Positions 53,159-62,589 of a DNA stretch of 64,000 nt are shown in pieces (positions within the stretch are counted from its first letter, which is position 1; the number at the start of each line of letters is the position of its first letter). Position numbers and translations under genes: made by a program. The stretch is taken from NCBI GenBank assembly GCA_965233665.1, contig CBDDTG010000010.1:6758-70757 (forward strand). Direction: 5' to 3'. The notes beneath the pieces are model-generated. The model was given only the letters and a program-made list of their open reading frames with translations, had not been told where the DNA came from and did no database searches. This stretch comes from Bacterioplanes sp965233665. GTDB taxonomy: Bacteria; Pseudomonadota; Gammaproteobacteria; Pseudomonadales; Oceanobacteraceae.

Positions 53159-54952
53159 GTGATCAAGTGGATGTTACTACTGGTCAGCCTGATTGCCCCG
53201 TTCAGTCACGCCAACCTGCTCGACTCATTGAGCGACGAGCCCAAGTTTTTACCCGTTGACGAAGCATTCCCGCTCACCACCCGCTTTGAAGGGCAACAGC
53301 TGATCGCCGACTGGGACTCCAGTGACGGCTATTACCTGTATAAAAGTCGCATTTACCTGTCGCAGCAGGGCCAAGAAATAACGCCTGTGTCTTTTTCTCA
53401 AACAGGTAAAGAAAAAGACGACCCGGCGTTTGGCATCGTCACCGCATTTTACGGCCCACTAAGCGCCACCTTTGATTTGAACCAGCTATCCCAAGGTGAA
53501 TTCACCCTGCACCACCAAGGCTGCGCCGACGCTGGCCTATGCTACCCGCCGCAAAAACTGAAGCTCAGTTGGAATGGCGGCAGCGCTGCGAACACCAGCC
53601 CAGCAGCGAGTATTGCAACAACCACAGCCAAACCAGCCAGCACGGCTGCAAGCAACACCACCAGCGAGCCGGCTGACGACAACTGGTTCACCGGTCGCTC
53701 TTGGGCCGCCGTGGTGGGCTTGTTCTTTTTGCTCGGCATTGGCCTGACCTTCACTCCCTGCGTATTGCCCATGGTGCCCATTCTCACCAGCGTGGTACTG
53801 GGTCAAAACAACACCTCGCCAGCCCGCGGCTTTGCGCTTTCTAGCATTTACGTACTGGGCATGGCACTGACGTATGCCGCCGCAGGTTTGACTGTTGGCT
53901 TATTAGGTGCCGGCGCCAACGTGCAAGCCTGGATGCAAACCCCTTGGGTACTGGCCGTATTTGCAGTGCTGTTTGTCGCCCTGGCGCTGGCCATGTTTGG
54001 CTTGTACGAGCTGCAGCTGCCATCCGGCATTCGTAACCGCCTCAATGAAATGAATCAGAAGCAACAAGGCGGCCATTGGCTCAGCGTATTTATCATGGGC
54101 GTCTTGTCCGCTTTGGTGGTATCGCCTTGCGTATCAGCGCCACTGGCTGGCGCCCTGGTGTACTTAAGCACCACAGGTGACGCTTGGCTGGGCGGCAGCG
54201 CCTTACTGGCCCTAGGCCTCGGCATGGGGGCACCGCTCATCGTGCTGGGCACCACCGGCGCTTCTATCTTGCCCAAAGCCGGTGGCTGGATGGACCAGAT
54301 TAAGGTGTTCTTCGGCGTGCTACTACTTGGCGTCGCCATCTGGTTGCTCAGCCGGGTCATTCCAGGCGAAGCCGCTTTGCTACTGTGGGCCTTACTGGCA
54401 CTGGTTTACGGCGTTGTTCTGGGCGCCTTTGAGCCGGCCAACAGCGGCAAACAGCGCTTGGTAAAAGGCATCGCCTGGGTATTCTTTTTATACGGCGCCA
54501 TAGCACTGGCCGGCGCACTGCAGGGTCAATCGAACCCACTGAAACCTCTGGCCACGGCTACCACAGCTGTCAGCCAAGAAAGCAGCAAGGTCAGCAGCCC
54601 GTTTCACAAGACCGACTCAATCAGCGAGCTTGAGCAAATCATTGCCAACAGTCCACGTCCAGTCATGGTCGATTTTTACGCCGACTGGTGCATCAGCTGC
54701 AAAGTCATGGAAGCGGAAATCTTCTCCCACGCCGACGTGCAACGCCGGTTCAGCCACCTGACCTGGGTGAAACTCGACGTCACGGCCAACAGCGCCGAGC
54801 AAGTGCAATTCATGCAACAGCACGGCGTGTTTGGGCCACCGACCATCTTGTTCTTCGATCAATCGCAGGAAGTAAACCCGGCGCGCATTGTCGGCGAGGT
54901 AAGCAAACCGCAGTTTGTCGAACACGTCAGCGACCACTTCCCCTCGAGCTAA
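53159..54952 (+). CDS. dsbD: Thiol:disulphide interchange protein DsbD
   Basis: DsbD carries electrons from cytoplasmic thioredoxin to periplasmic DsbC and other thiol proteins. The 597-residue protein has a signal peptide, an N-terminal domain with Cys pair CADAGLC, eight membrane helices with the Cys pair in FTPCVLP and SPCVSAP, and a C-terminal thioredoxin-like domain with ADWCISCK. The likely start is GTG at 53159, with AAAGGA upstream; an ATG four codons later is possible. trxC follows after a terminator. Confidence 0.93.
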   Translation: MIKWMLLLVSLIAPFSHANLLDSLSDEPKFLPVDEAFPLTTRFEGQQLIADWDSSDGYYLYKSRIYLSQQGQEITPVSFSQTGKEKDDPAFGIVTAFYGPLSATFDLNQLSQGEFTLHHQGCADAGLCYPPQKLKLSWNGGSAANTSPAASIATTTAKPASTAASNTTSEPADDNWFTGRSWAAVVGLFFLLGIGLTFTPCVLPMVPILTSVVLGQNNTSPARGFALSSIYVLGMALTYAAAGLTVGLLGAGANVQAWMQTPWVLAVFAVLFVALALAMFGLYELQLPSGIRNRLNEMNQKQQGGHWLSVFIMGVLSALVVSPCVSAPLAGALVYLSTTGDAWLGGSALLALGLGMGAPLIVLGTTGASILPKAGGWMDQIKVFFGVLLLGVAIWLLSRVIPGEAALLLWALLALVYGVVLGAFEPANSGKQRLVKGIAWVFFLYGAIALAGALQGQSNPLKPLATATTAVSQESSKVSSPFHKTDSISELEQIIANSPRPVMVDFYADWCISCKVMEAEIFSHADVQRRFSHLTWVKLDVTANSAEQVQFMQQHGVFGPPTILFFDQSQEVNPARIVGEVSKPQFVEHVSDHFPSS

Positions 54953-55013
54953 AACTCAAACCACACAACTGCAGACTCACCCTTGAGTTTGCTGACAGGC
55001 GACTCGATATATA

Positions 55014-55048
55014 AGACGCTGCCGGCAGTATTGGCAGCGTCTGTTTTT
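55014..55048 (+). terminator. Intrinsic terminator after dsbD
   Basis: AGACGCTGCC (55014-55023) pairs with GGCAGCGTCT (55033-55042) across a 9-base loop, followed by TTTTT at 55044-55048. Confidence 0.9.
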
Positions 55049-55070
55049 CAGCTCAGCCCAGGATACTCAC

Positions 55071-55508
55071 ATGCACTACACCTGCCCTTCTTGCGGCGCT
55101 ATTAACCGCATTCCCGCTGAACGTAGTCAGCAGCCAGGCCAGTGTGGCCGCTGTAAGAACGCTTTATTTAACGGCACTCCGATTGAGCTCAGCGATACCA
55201 ACTTCGAGCGTTTTATCACCAAAAATGATCTGCCCGTGCTGGTCGACTTTTGGGCCAGCTGGTGCGGACCTTGCCAGGCCATGGCGCCTGTATTCAGCGC
55301 TACGTGCCAGCAGCTGCAGCATCAATTGCGCTTCGCCAAGGTCAACACGGAACACACGCCCGTGACCAGTCAGCGCTTTGCCATTCGCAGCATCCCAACT
55401 CTTATTTTGTTTCACCAAGGACGTGAAGTTGACCGCCTCGCGGGCGCACTGCCGGCACCACAACTGCAGCAATGGATTCAGCAAGCGCTGCAGAAAGTCG
55501 ACCCGTAA
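55071..55508 (+). CDS. trxC: Thioredoxin 2 (TrxC)
   Basis: TrxC is a cytoplasmic thioredoxin with an extra N-terminal zinc finger. The 145-residue protein has the zinc ligands CPSC and CGRC at the start and the active site FWASWCGPCQAM, then the cis-proline region RSIPTLILF. In E. coli it is controlled by OxyR; no OxyR site is clear here. Its neighbour DsbD needs a cytoplasmic thioredoxin as electron donor. Confidence 0.96.
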   Translation: MHYTCPSCGAINRIPAERSQQPGQCGRCKNALFNGTPIELSDTNFERFITKNDLPVLVDFWASWCGPCQAMAPVFSATCQQLQHQLRFAKVNTEHTPVTSQRFAIRSIPTLILFHQGREVDRLAGALPAPQLQQWIQQALQKVDP

Positions 55509-55587
55509 AAACGAGGATTAGCCTGATTCACATCAAGACCTAGCAGGGCCAGGGTCGTATGCTGAGGGTGAAGCAAAGGAGAATAAT

Positions 55588-55827
55588 ATGAGTATCGAAG
55601 CCCACGACCTGCACCACGAATTTCCTGAGATGTCTGAGCAAATTCGCGAGCTAAAAATGAACGATCGCCATTTCGCGCGTTTATTTGAGGAATACCACGA
55701 AGTTGACAAAGAAGTACGCAAAATTGAAGAACAGGCCGAGGCAGCTTCTGATGAGCGCCTGGAGAACCTGAAACTCAAGCGCCTACATCTCAAGGACGAT
55801 CTCTACAACATGCTCAAGCAAGCATAA
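55588..55827 (+). CDS. YdcH family protein (DUF465)
   Basis: This 79-residue, highly charged, helical protein has the DUF465 pattern: HDLHHEFPEMSEQI, then NDRHFARLFEEYHEVDKEV and LKLKRLHLKDDLYNML. The family is widespread in proteobacteria and has no firm function. An AAAGGAG site precedes the ATG, and a strong terminator follows. Confidence 0.88.
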   Translation: MSIEAHDLHHEFPEMSEQIRELKMNDRHFARLFEEYHEVDKEVRKIEEQAEAASDERLENLKLKRLHLKDDLYNMLKQA

Positions 55828-55853
55828 AAAAAGCCCCGCAAGGGGCTTTTTTT
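55826..55853. terminator. Bidirectional intrinsic terminator
   Basis: AGCCCC (55832-55837) pairs with GGGGCT (55842-55847), flanked by A and T runs of seven. It serves the DUF465 gene and the convergent purA. Confidence 0.9.
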
Positions 55854-55876
55854 ATGGCGCTCAAATAACAACGAGC

Positions 55877-57169
55877 TTACAACTCGAAGCTGTGACGCAG
55901 CACGATGGTTTCCATACGGTCTGGGCCGGTGGAAATAATATCGATCGGCGCAGCAATCGCCTCTTCAACGAAGCGAATATAGTTACGCGCGTTTTCTGGC
56001 AGCTCGTCGATGCTCTTGGCACCGAAGGTGGACTCGCTCCAACCTGGCAGCTCTTTGTACACTGGTGTGACTTTTTCGAACTGATCCGCCGACGCCGGCA
56101 CTTTTAAGTCATTGCCGTTTTCGTCGCGATAACCGATGCACACCTTAATGGTCTCCAGGCCATCCAGTACGTCCAGCTTGGTCAGGCAAATGGTGTTGAT
56201 TGAGTTCACGCGAATGGCATGCTTCACCAACATGGCATCAAACCAGCCGCAACGACGATCACGACCCGTGGTGGTGCCTTTTTCTTTACCGACATCGGCC
56301 AGATGCTTGCCAACGTCATCAAACAGCTCGGTTGGGAAAGGACCTGAGCCAACACGCGTGGTGTAAGCCTTGGTAATGCCCAGGATCTGATCCAGATACA
56401 AAGGACCCACACCAGAACCCGTTGCCACACCGCCTGCGGTAGTGTTCGAAGAGGTAACAAACGGGTAGGTGCCGTGGTCGATATCGAGCAGCGTACCTTG
56501 AGCGCCTTCAAACATGATGTCGCCACCCTGCTCGCGCACGGTGTGCACCAAATCGACGGCATCTACCACGATGTCTTTAATCGCCGCCGCCCACTCCTGA
56601 CAAGCCGCCAAGGTGTCTTCGTAGCTGACTTCATCAACGCCGTAGTAATGCTTCAGCGCAAAGTTATGGAACTCCATCACTTCTTTCAGCTTGTCGGCAA
56701 ACTCTGGCTGGAACATATCGTCCACGCGCAAGCCACGACGCGATACCTTGTCTTCATAGGCAGGGCCAATACCACGACCCGTGGTACCGATTTTGGCATC
56801 GCCGCGCTTGATTTCACGCGCCTGATCCAAAGCGACGTGATACGGCAAAATCAATGGGCAAGCATGAGAGATACGCAGGCGCTCACGCACGGGCACACCA
56901 CGGTCTTCCAGCGCTCGCATTTCTTTCAGCAGCGCATCGGGGGCCAACACCACACCGTTGCCGATGATGCACTGTACGCCATCGCGCAAGATGCCCGACG
57001 GAATCAAATGCAGAGCGGTTTTTTCACCGTCAATCACCAGTGTGTGGCCAGCATTATGCCCGCCCTGGAAACGCACCACAGCGGCGGCTTTTTCGGTCAG
57101 CAAGTCTACGATCTTGCCCTTACCTTCATCACCCCATTGGGTGCCTAATACAACGACGCTTTTACCCAT
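55877..57169 (-). CDS. purA: Adenylosuccinate synthetase
   Basis: PurA makes adenylosuccinate from IMP, aspartate and GTP. The 430-residue protein starts MGKSVVVLGTQWGDEGKGKIV and has QGGHNAGHTLV, GTTGRGIGPAYEDK and TTGRDRRCGWFDA. A GTG five codons upstream (57184) is a possible alternative start. It follows hisZ by 19 bases, the standard gammaproteobacterial order. Confidence 0.97.
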   Translation of the reverse strand: MGKSVVVLGTQWGDEGKGKIVDLLTEKAAAVVRFQGGHNAGHTLVIDGEKTALHLIPSGILRDGVQCIIGNGVVLAPDALLKEMRALEDRGVPVRERLRISHACPLILPYHVALDQAREIKRGDAKIGTTGRGIGPAYEDKVSRRGLRVDDMFQPEFADKLKEVMEFHNFALKHYYGVDEVSYEDTLAACQEWAAAIKDIVVDAVDLVHTVREQGGDIMFEGAQGTLLDIDHGTYPFVTSSNTTAGGVATGSGVGPLYLDQILGITKAYTTRVGSGPFPTELFDDVGKHLADVGKEKGTTTGRDRRCGWFDAMLVKHAIRVNSINTICLTKLDVLDGLETIKVCIGYRDENGNDLKVPASADQFEKVTPVYKELPGWSESTFGAKSIDELPENARNYIRFVEEAIAAPIDIISTGPDRMETIVLRHSFEL

Positions 57170-57188
57170 TGCTTCAGTCTTCACTCAA

Positions 57189-58358
57189 TCAGTTAATCTT
57201 TACCAGCTGCCATTGGCCATCTTGCTGCTGCAGCTGGTAATCAGCCGCCATCGCTTCGCCATTCAACTGCGTCACTACTCGCTTGCCTTGTGCCCGCAAG
57301 GCCTGCACTTGCTGCCATAACTGGGCATCATTGTGCTGTGGTGCCAACACGGTTTCACGCGCATTGACAGCATGGCTGGAAAAACGTGCCAGTACTTTCA
57401 AATCACCACTGAAACCCGTCGCAGGACGGGCTCGACCAAACACGGCACCGGTTTCGTCGTAACGGCCACCCTGCATCACAGCGTCGCCATAGCCCGGCAC
57501 ATAGGCCGCAAACACCAAACCCGTGTGATAGTCGTAGCCACGTAATTCGGTGAAATCAAACACCAAGGGCAGCTCAGGGAAACGCGCCATCAGTTGCTGC
57601 GCCACCTGCAGGGTATGGTTCAAGGCCTGGGCTGCTGCCGGCACAGCTTTGGCCATGCTATTGACCATCGGCATCAGCATGTCCAACTCGCCTTGCAAAC
57701 GAAACGCCTGGCGGAAAGCTTGATCCAACACGCCATCACGAATGTGTTCACTGACCCACTGGTCCAGATCGCTAACGCATTTTAGCCGCAACAGCTCAAA
57801 CAGCCCTTGCTGCTGCTCATGGTTCAGCTCGGCGGCATCCGCCAAAGCGCGGAACACAGCGACATTGCCCAGATCCAGATGAATATCGGTCACGCCTGCG
57901 TGCTGCAGCAAGGCCACCATCAAACTGATGATTTCGACGTCGGCATCGATGCCAGCCTCGCCGTATAACTCAGCACCGATTTGCGTTGGCGTGCGACTGG
58001 CCAGCAAGGAGCTGGACTTGGCATGAAACACGGTGCGGCAATAGCAAAAGCGGCCAACACCTTCAGGCGCAAAGCTGTGCGCATCGATGCGTGCCACTTG
58101 TGGCGTGGTATCAGCAGACAAGCCCATCAAGCGGCCAGACAACTGGTCGGTAACCTTAAAGGTACGCAGATCCAGGTCTTTGCCCACACCGGTTAGCAGG
58201 GAGTCTAGATATTCTAATGCCGGCGGCATGACCACGTCATAGCCCCAGCAATCCAATAAGTCGAGCAGCTGGCGCCGCAGGCTCTCTATCTGGCGAGCCT
58301 GAGGCGGCAGGATTTCTTCGATACCGTCAGGTAACAGCCAGCGATCAGCGCTTGTCAT
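57189..58358 (-). CDS. hisZ: ATP phosphoribosyltransferase regulatory subunit HisZ
   Basis: HisZ is a catalytically inactive relative of histidyl-tRNA synthetase that pairs with short-form HisG in histidine synthesis. The 389-residue protein shows the class II synthetase motifs in modified form: LPDGIEEILPPQARQIESL, VMPPALEYLDSLLTG, YCRTVFH and FTELRGYDYHTGLVF. Its presence implies a short HisG elsewhere in the genome. Its position between the hfl cluster and purA is as in Pseudomonas. Confidence 0.95.
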   Translation of the reverse strand: MTSADRWLLPDGIEEILPPQARQIESLRRQLLDLLDCWGYDVVMPPALEYLDSLLTGVGKDLDLRTFKVTDQLSGRLMGLSADTTPQVARIDAHSFAPEGVGRFCYCRTVFHAKSSSLLASRTPTQIGAELYGEAGIDADVEIISLMVALLQHAGVTDIHLDLGNVAVFRALADAAELNHEQQQGLFELLRLKCVSDLDQWVSEHIRDGVLDQAFRQAFRLQGELDMLMPMVNSMAKAVPAAAQALNHTLQVAQQLMARFPELPLVFDFTELRGYDYHTGLVFAAYVPGYGDAVMQGGRYDETGAVFGRARPATGFSGDLKVLARFSSHAVNARETVLAPQHNDAQLWQQVQALRAQGKRVVTQLNGEAMAADYQLQQQDGQWQLVKIN

Positions 58359-58367
58359 GGATCAGCC

Positions 58368-58562
58368 TTAATGATTGATGAGATAAAGCACGGCCAGCCC
58401 CAGTAGCATACTGGTCAGGCCAGTCAGTCGAATGGTGCGATCATCACTTTGCGCCACCTGCATTACCAGCCGACGCCACTGCGCAGGACTGGCGAACGGC
58501 AATAAGCCTTCGATCACCAGAAACAGGCCCATAGCCAACATCAAATGCTGCCATATATCCAT
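58368..58562 (-). CDS. DUF2065 membrane protein (YjeT-like)
   Basis: This 64-residue protein has two membrane helices (about residues 5-22 and 45-62) and the DUF2065 pattern with LVIEGLLPFASPAQWRR. It lies in the conserved hflC-DUF2065-hisZ-purA order. No function is established; genomic association with hflKC suggests a membrane quality-control link. Confidence 0.9.
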   Translation of the reverse strand: MDIWQHLMLAMGLFLVIEGLLPFASPAQWRRLVMQVAQSDDRTIRLTGLTSMLLGLAVLYLINH

Positions 58563-58594
58563 GCAGATACCGCCTGTTGCTTTCCTGAACGCAC

Positions 58595-58620
58595 AAAAAA
58601 CCGGGCCATGGGGCCCGGTT
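58595..58620 (-). terminator. Intrinsic terminator after hflC
   Basis: AACCGGGCC (58599-58607) pairs with GGCCCGGTT (58612-58620) across a 4-base loop, and on the minus strand a T run follows. It separates the mutL-hflC cluster from the DUF2065-hisZ-purA unit. Confidence 0.85.
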
Positions 58621-58662
58621 GCAGGATTCTAACAGAAGCCTTGGGGTTAAGATACTGACGTA

Positions 58663-59532
58663 TTACTGGCCCTTGCTGTCTTTCAGATAGCGGAAGAATT
58701 CACTGTCTGGCTTCAGCAGAATCATGTCATTCTCTTTAAAGGTTTCCTGATACGCCTTCAAACTGCGGGTGAAGGAGTAAAACTCAGGGTCCTTGTTGTA
58801 AGCAGATGCATAAATGCGAGCGGCTTCGGCATCCCCTTCACCACGAATGCGCTCAGCATCGCGGTAAGCTTCGGCCTCGATCACGGTCTTTTGACGATCC
58901 GCATCGGCTTGAATACCCTCGGCCAGCTCTTTACCTTGCGAACGCTGCTCACGCGCTTCACGCTCACGTTCCGCCGACATACGGTTATACACCGAGTTAC
59001 TCAGATCTTCTGGCAAGTCGATGGCCTTCACACGCACATCCAGTACTTCCACACCCAGCTCTTCTTGGGTGCTTTCATTCAGTAAGCGCGTCATTTTGGT
59101 CATCAACTCGTCACGCTCGCCTGACACCACTTCATGCAAGGTGCGCGATGCAAACTCGTCACGCAAACCCTTGTTCAGCAGGTTCGACAACAAGTTAGAC
59201 GCTTCAAAGCGATTACCCGACGTTGCCCGGTAATAAGCTTTGACGTTTTTGATGCGCCATTTAGCGAACGAATCAACGATCACGTATTTTTTACCCGACG
59301 TCAGGTAACGTGATGGGTTGGTATCCAGAGTTAAGACGCGCGCGTCAAACTTTTTCACGTTTTGCACAAACGGCGTTTTCCAGTGCAGGCCGGGCTGAAT
59401 ATCATCACCCACGACTTCACCAAACTGCAGCTTGATGGCGCGCTCTTTTTCATTCACCACATACAGGCCCTGGCTGCCGATAAGCAGCAACACACCTGCG
59501 ACGATAAGGCCAAGCATGGCTTTTGGAGACAT
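58663..59532 (-). CDS. hflC: HflC protein
   Basis: HflC is an SPFH/prohibitin-family inner-membrane protein that forms a large cage with HflK around the FtsH protease. The 289-residue protein has an N-terminal membrane helix (AMLGLIVAGVLLLIGSQGLYVV), the SPFH domain and a coiled helical region with EREREAREQRSQG and AEAYRDAERIRGEG. Its start overlaps the hflK stop by one base. Confidence 0.95.
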   Translation of the reverse strand: MSPKAMLGLIVAGVLLLIGSQGLYVVNEKERAIKLQFGEVVGDDIQPGLHWKTPFVQNVKKFDARVLTLDTNPSRYLTSGKKYVIVDSFAKWRIKNVKAYYRATSGNRFEASNLLSNLLNKGLRDEFASRTLHEVVSGERDELMTKMTRLLNESTQEELGVEVLDVRVKAIDLPEDLSNSVYNRMSAEREREAREQRSQGKELAEGIQADADRQKTVIEAEAYRDAERIRGEGDAEAARIYASAYNKDPEFYSFTRSLKAYQETFKENDMILLKPDSEFFRYLKDSKGQ

Positions 59533-60725
59533 TAGCGACCCTCCCGACGGACACTGCTGGTATTGCTTTGGCGGGCGCGAACTTCACGCAGCACCTGATC
59601 GGTCAGGCGCGAAATATCCGAGTTGGACATCAAGTCCTGCGCATTGGCTGGCTTAGGCATATTTTTGATCAGCTGATCCAGCGGCAAATACATCATGTTA
59701 TTACCACCCTCAACATCGACCAGCACCTTGCTGGCGTTGTTGTAGACGTTGGTCACGGCCTCGATGTAGAGACGCTCACGCGTCACCTGAGGCGCCTTAC
59801 GATATTCGCCGTACAGGTTTTCAAAACGTTCCGCTTCACCTTCAGCGCGCGCCACAATGCGTGATTTATACGCAGACGCTTCTTCCAGCTGACGCTGAGC
59901 TCGACCACGTGCCTCAGGCACCACCGAGTTGGCGTAGGCTTCGGCTTCGTTAATTAAGCGCTCTTTGTCTTGCTTGGCTTTTTGCACATCGTCAAACGCG
60001 GCTTTCACCGGCGCCGGTGGACGCGCATCTTTGATGTTGATCTGGCTGATGACCATACCGGTCTGGTAGCGGTCGAGATAATTCTGCAAACGCACTTGCA
60101 CTTGATCGGCCAAAATAGCACGGCCGACGGTGAGGATAGGGTCCATCGCGGTGGAGCCAACCTCGTGACGCAGCGCACTTTCTGCTGCCGACAGCAAGGT
60201 ACGTTCCGGCTGCTCAACCCGCAGGGCAAACGCCACGGGGTCCATCACTCGATACTGAACGTTGAGTTCAACCTCAACGATGTTTTCGTCTTCGGTCAGC
60301 ATGCGCTCTTTAATTTCGGCGTTGCGAACCTGGGTGGTATTGACCGGCACCACTTCATCCACCAACGGAATTTTAAAACGCAGACCGGCATTTTCAGTTT
60401 TCAAATATTCACCCAAGCGCATGACCACGCCTTGTTGGGTTTCATCCAGGGTATACACCGACTGAAAGCCGAGCATGACCAGCAACACCACAATGGCGAT
60501 GCCGAACAGGCCGCCGCCGCCACCGGATTTATTGCTGCCGTTGCCACGATTATTGCCACCGCCAAACAGGCCGTTCAGCTTATCCATCAGCTGTTTTAGA
60601 GCTTCGTCTAGGTCCGGTGGTTGGTTGCCGCCACGATTGTTATCACCGCGGTTGTTATTGCCGCGGTTGTTGTTACCCCATGGATCGTTGGGATTGCCCT
60701 TTCCGCCGGGCTCATTCCAGGCCAT
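59532..60725 (-). CDS. hflK: HflK protein
   Basis: HflK is the partner of HflC. The 397-residue protein has a cytoplasmic, Asn/Gly/Arg-rich N-terminus, a membrane helix near residues 73-92, the SPFH domain with LDETQQGVVMRLGEYL and a long helical region (QRQLEEASAYKSRIVARAEGEA starts near residue 280). The N-terminus contains tandem NNRG-type repeats. It is downstream of hflX. Confidence 0.95.
   Translation of the reverse strand: MAWNEPGGKGNPNDPWGNNNRGNNNRGDNNRGGNQPPDLDEALKQLMDKLNGLFGGGNNRGNGSNKSGGGGGLFGIAIVVLLVMLGFQSVYTLDETQQGVVMRLGEYLKTENAGLRFKIPLVDEVVPVNTTQVRNAEIKERMLTEDENIVEVELNVQYRVMDPVAFALRVEQPERTLLSAAESALRHEVGSTAMDPILTVGRAILADQVQVRLQNYLDRYQTGMVISQINIKDARPPAPVKAAFDDVQKAKQDKERLINEAEAYANSVVPEARGRAQRQLEEASAYKSRIVARAEGEAERFENLYGEYRKAPQVTRERLYIEAVTNVYNNASKVLVDVEGGNNMMYLPLDQLIKNMPKPANAQDLMSNSDISRLTDQVLREVRARQSNTSSVRREGR
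60631..60675. repeat. Three tandem 15-bp repeats within hflK
   Basis: Three units of 15 bases (60631-60645, 60646-60660 and 60661-60675) differ at only a few positions and encode repeated NNRG-type peptides. In-frame 15-bp units can be gained or lost by slippage without breaking the gene. Confidence 0.75.
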
Positions 60726-60798
60726 AGTTTTCTCCAGTCAGGAAGACAGATGCATTGCTGCTCATGATAGCCAGTCAGTTAAGTCAGTGTAACCCCAG

Positions 60799-62134
60799 TC
60801 AGCGCTCCCAATCCTCACGCTCGGGGGTGAAGAAGCGATGCTCGCTCACCCCGGCACGGGATAGCGCCATCCGGAAATCGCCCTGCTGCATACGCACCTG
60901 CAGCAGCATGTCGCCATTGTCGCTGAAGCGCTCGCCACGCACACCTCCCAGTTCGTAAAGAACCGCACGCAACTTGGCATCGGCGGGCGTTAGGCAAATT
61001 TCTTGCTCGAATAATTCTTGCCCCAGCATTTCTGCCATGGCTTGGTTTAATAACTCAAAGCCTTCGCCTTGCATGGCCGACAACCACACCCGCCACCGGC
61101 TGACCGCTGTCATCACGGTCGATGCGCGGTGCACCGTGCTCTAGCAAATCAATTTTGTTGTAGATGCACAAAGTCGGCACTTCATCGGCGTGGATTTCAT
61201 CCAGCACACTTTCCACCGCCTCGACATTGGCATCGCGCTCGGGGCTGGCACAATCGACTACGTGCAGTAATAAATCGGCCTCGGCGGCTTCTTGCAAGGT
61301 GGCCTGAAAAGCCTCCACCAATTTATGGGGCAAATGACGAATAAATCCGACGGTATCGGCCAGCACCACTTCGCCAATATCTTGCACTTGATAGCGCCAC
61401 AGGGTTGGGTCCAAAGTGGCGAACAGTTGGTCAGCGGCGTACACCTCGGCTTCGGTCAAAGCGTTGAATAAAGTCGATTTACCGGCATTGGTATACCCTA
61501 CCAGCGCAATGGTGGGCACCGCCGAGCGTTGACGTGAGCGCCGCCCCTGATTGCGTTGGGCACGTACTTTTTCCAGACGGTTGTGAATATTTTTGACCCG
61601 TTCACGCAACAAGCGACGGTCAGTTTCGAGCTGGGTTTCACCCGGCCCGCGCATGCCAATACCGCCTTTTTGCCGCTCTAAGTGAGTCCAGCCGCGTACC
61701 AAGCGCGTCGACTGGTACTGCAATTGCGCCAGCTCCACCTGCAACTTACCTTCATGGGTACGAGCACGCTGAGCAAAAATATCCAGAATCAACCCAGTGC
61801 GGTCGAGCACACGACACTGCAGTGCTCTTTCCAAGTTACGTTCTTGGCTGGGCGATAACGCATGGTTAAAAATCACCAGCTGGGTATCGTGCAAACGCAG
61901 CAAGTCGTAAATTTCGTCGACCTTACCGCGGCCAATAAACAATTTTGGGTCCGGCGCATCACGCTTGGTGGTCACTAACTCGACCGGTTGCGCACCGGCG
62001 GACACCACCAACTCGTTAAATTCGGCCACATCTTCACGATTGGCGCCTTCAGGAAAATCGATATGAACCAAAACGGCGACTTCACCGCCGCTGGCTTGCT
62101 GGCGCTTGGCGCCTTCGGGACGTTCAAAGAACAA
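60799..62134 (-). CDS. hflX: GTPase HflX (frameshifted as sequenced)
   Basis: HflX is a ribosome-binding GTPase that splits stalled 70S ribosomes. The first part carries the N-terminal domain with KLFIGRGKVDEI and the G domain (GYTNAGKSTLF, DTVGFIRHLP, NKIDLL); the second carries the C-terminal domain from VWLSAMQGEGFELL. Removing one base near 61093-61094 joins them as QPVRVWLSAMQ and gives 444 residues. The start appears to be TTG at 62134, with GGAG seven bases upstream, and the text LFFERPEG fits the family start. It lies in the conserved hfq-hflX-hflK order. Confidence 0.92.
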
Positions 62135-62199
62135 ACAGACACTCCAAAAACCCAGCCTGCATGGGCAGACTAGGCTTCAGTTTTATTGCGATGAATGGC

Positions 62200-62454
62200 T
62201 TAGCTTTGCTCTTCTGCACCGTCAGCGGCTTCAGCCGGTGGCGCCAGGCGAACATTGCGGGAAGGCACAACAGTAGAAATTGCGTGCTTATACACCATTT
62301 GGCTCACGGTATTTTTTAACAGAATGACAAACTGATCGAACGACTCAATGTGCCCCTGCAATTTGATGCCATTCACCAGAAAAATGGATACAGGAATACG
62401 CTCTTTGCGCAATTGGTTCAAATAAGGGTCTTGTAACGAGTGCCCTTTTGACAT
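62200..62454 (-). CDS. hfq: RNA chaperone Hfq
   Basis: Hfq is the hexameric Sm-like RNA chaperone for small RNAs. The 84-residue protein starts MSKGHSLQDPYLNQLRKERI and has the Sm1 and Sm2 motifs (VNGIKLQGHIESFDQFVILL, VYKHAISTVVPSR). The C-terminal tail is short and acidic. An AAGGAG site precedes the ATG. Confidence 0.98.
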   Translation of the reverse strand: MSKGHSLQDPYLNQLRKERIPVSIFLVNGIKLQGHIESFDQFVILLKNTVSQMVYKHAISTVVPSRNVRLAPPAEAADGAEEQS

Positions 62455-62519
62455 GGTTGTCTCCTTAAATAAGGTGGCCGTCCAATGTGGGGACGGTTCA
62501 AAAATAAAATAATGAAGTG

Positions 62520-62534
62520 CTTGGCTTAGCCAAG
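62520..62534. promoter_or_regulatory. Short palindrome upstream of hfq
   Basis: CTTGGCT and AGCCAAG form a 7-bp inverted repeat around one base, 66 bases upstream of hfq. It could be an operator or an RNA hairpin in the hfq leader. The 135-base gap between miaA and hfq shows no other feature. Confidence 0.35.
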
Positions 62535-62589
62535 ACTTCTAAGCCCCAGGGTCGTCCGGAGCCACAACCACAGTGTTCTGGCAGGGGAG

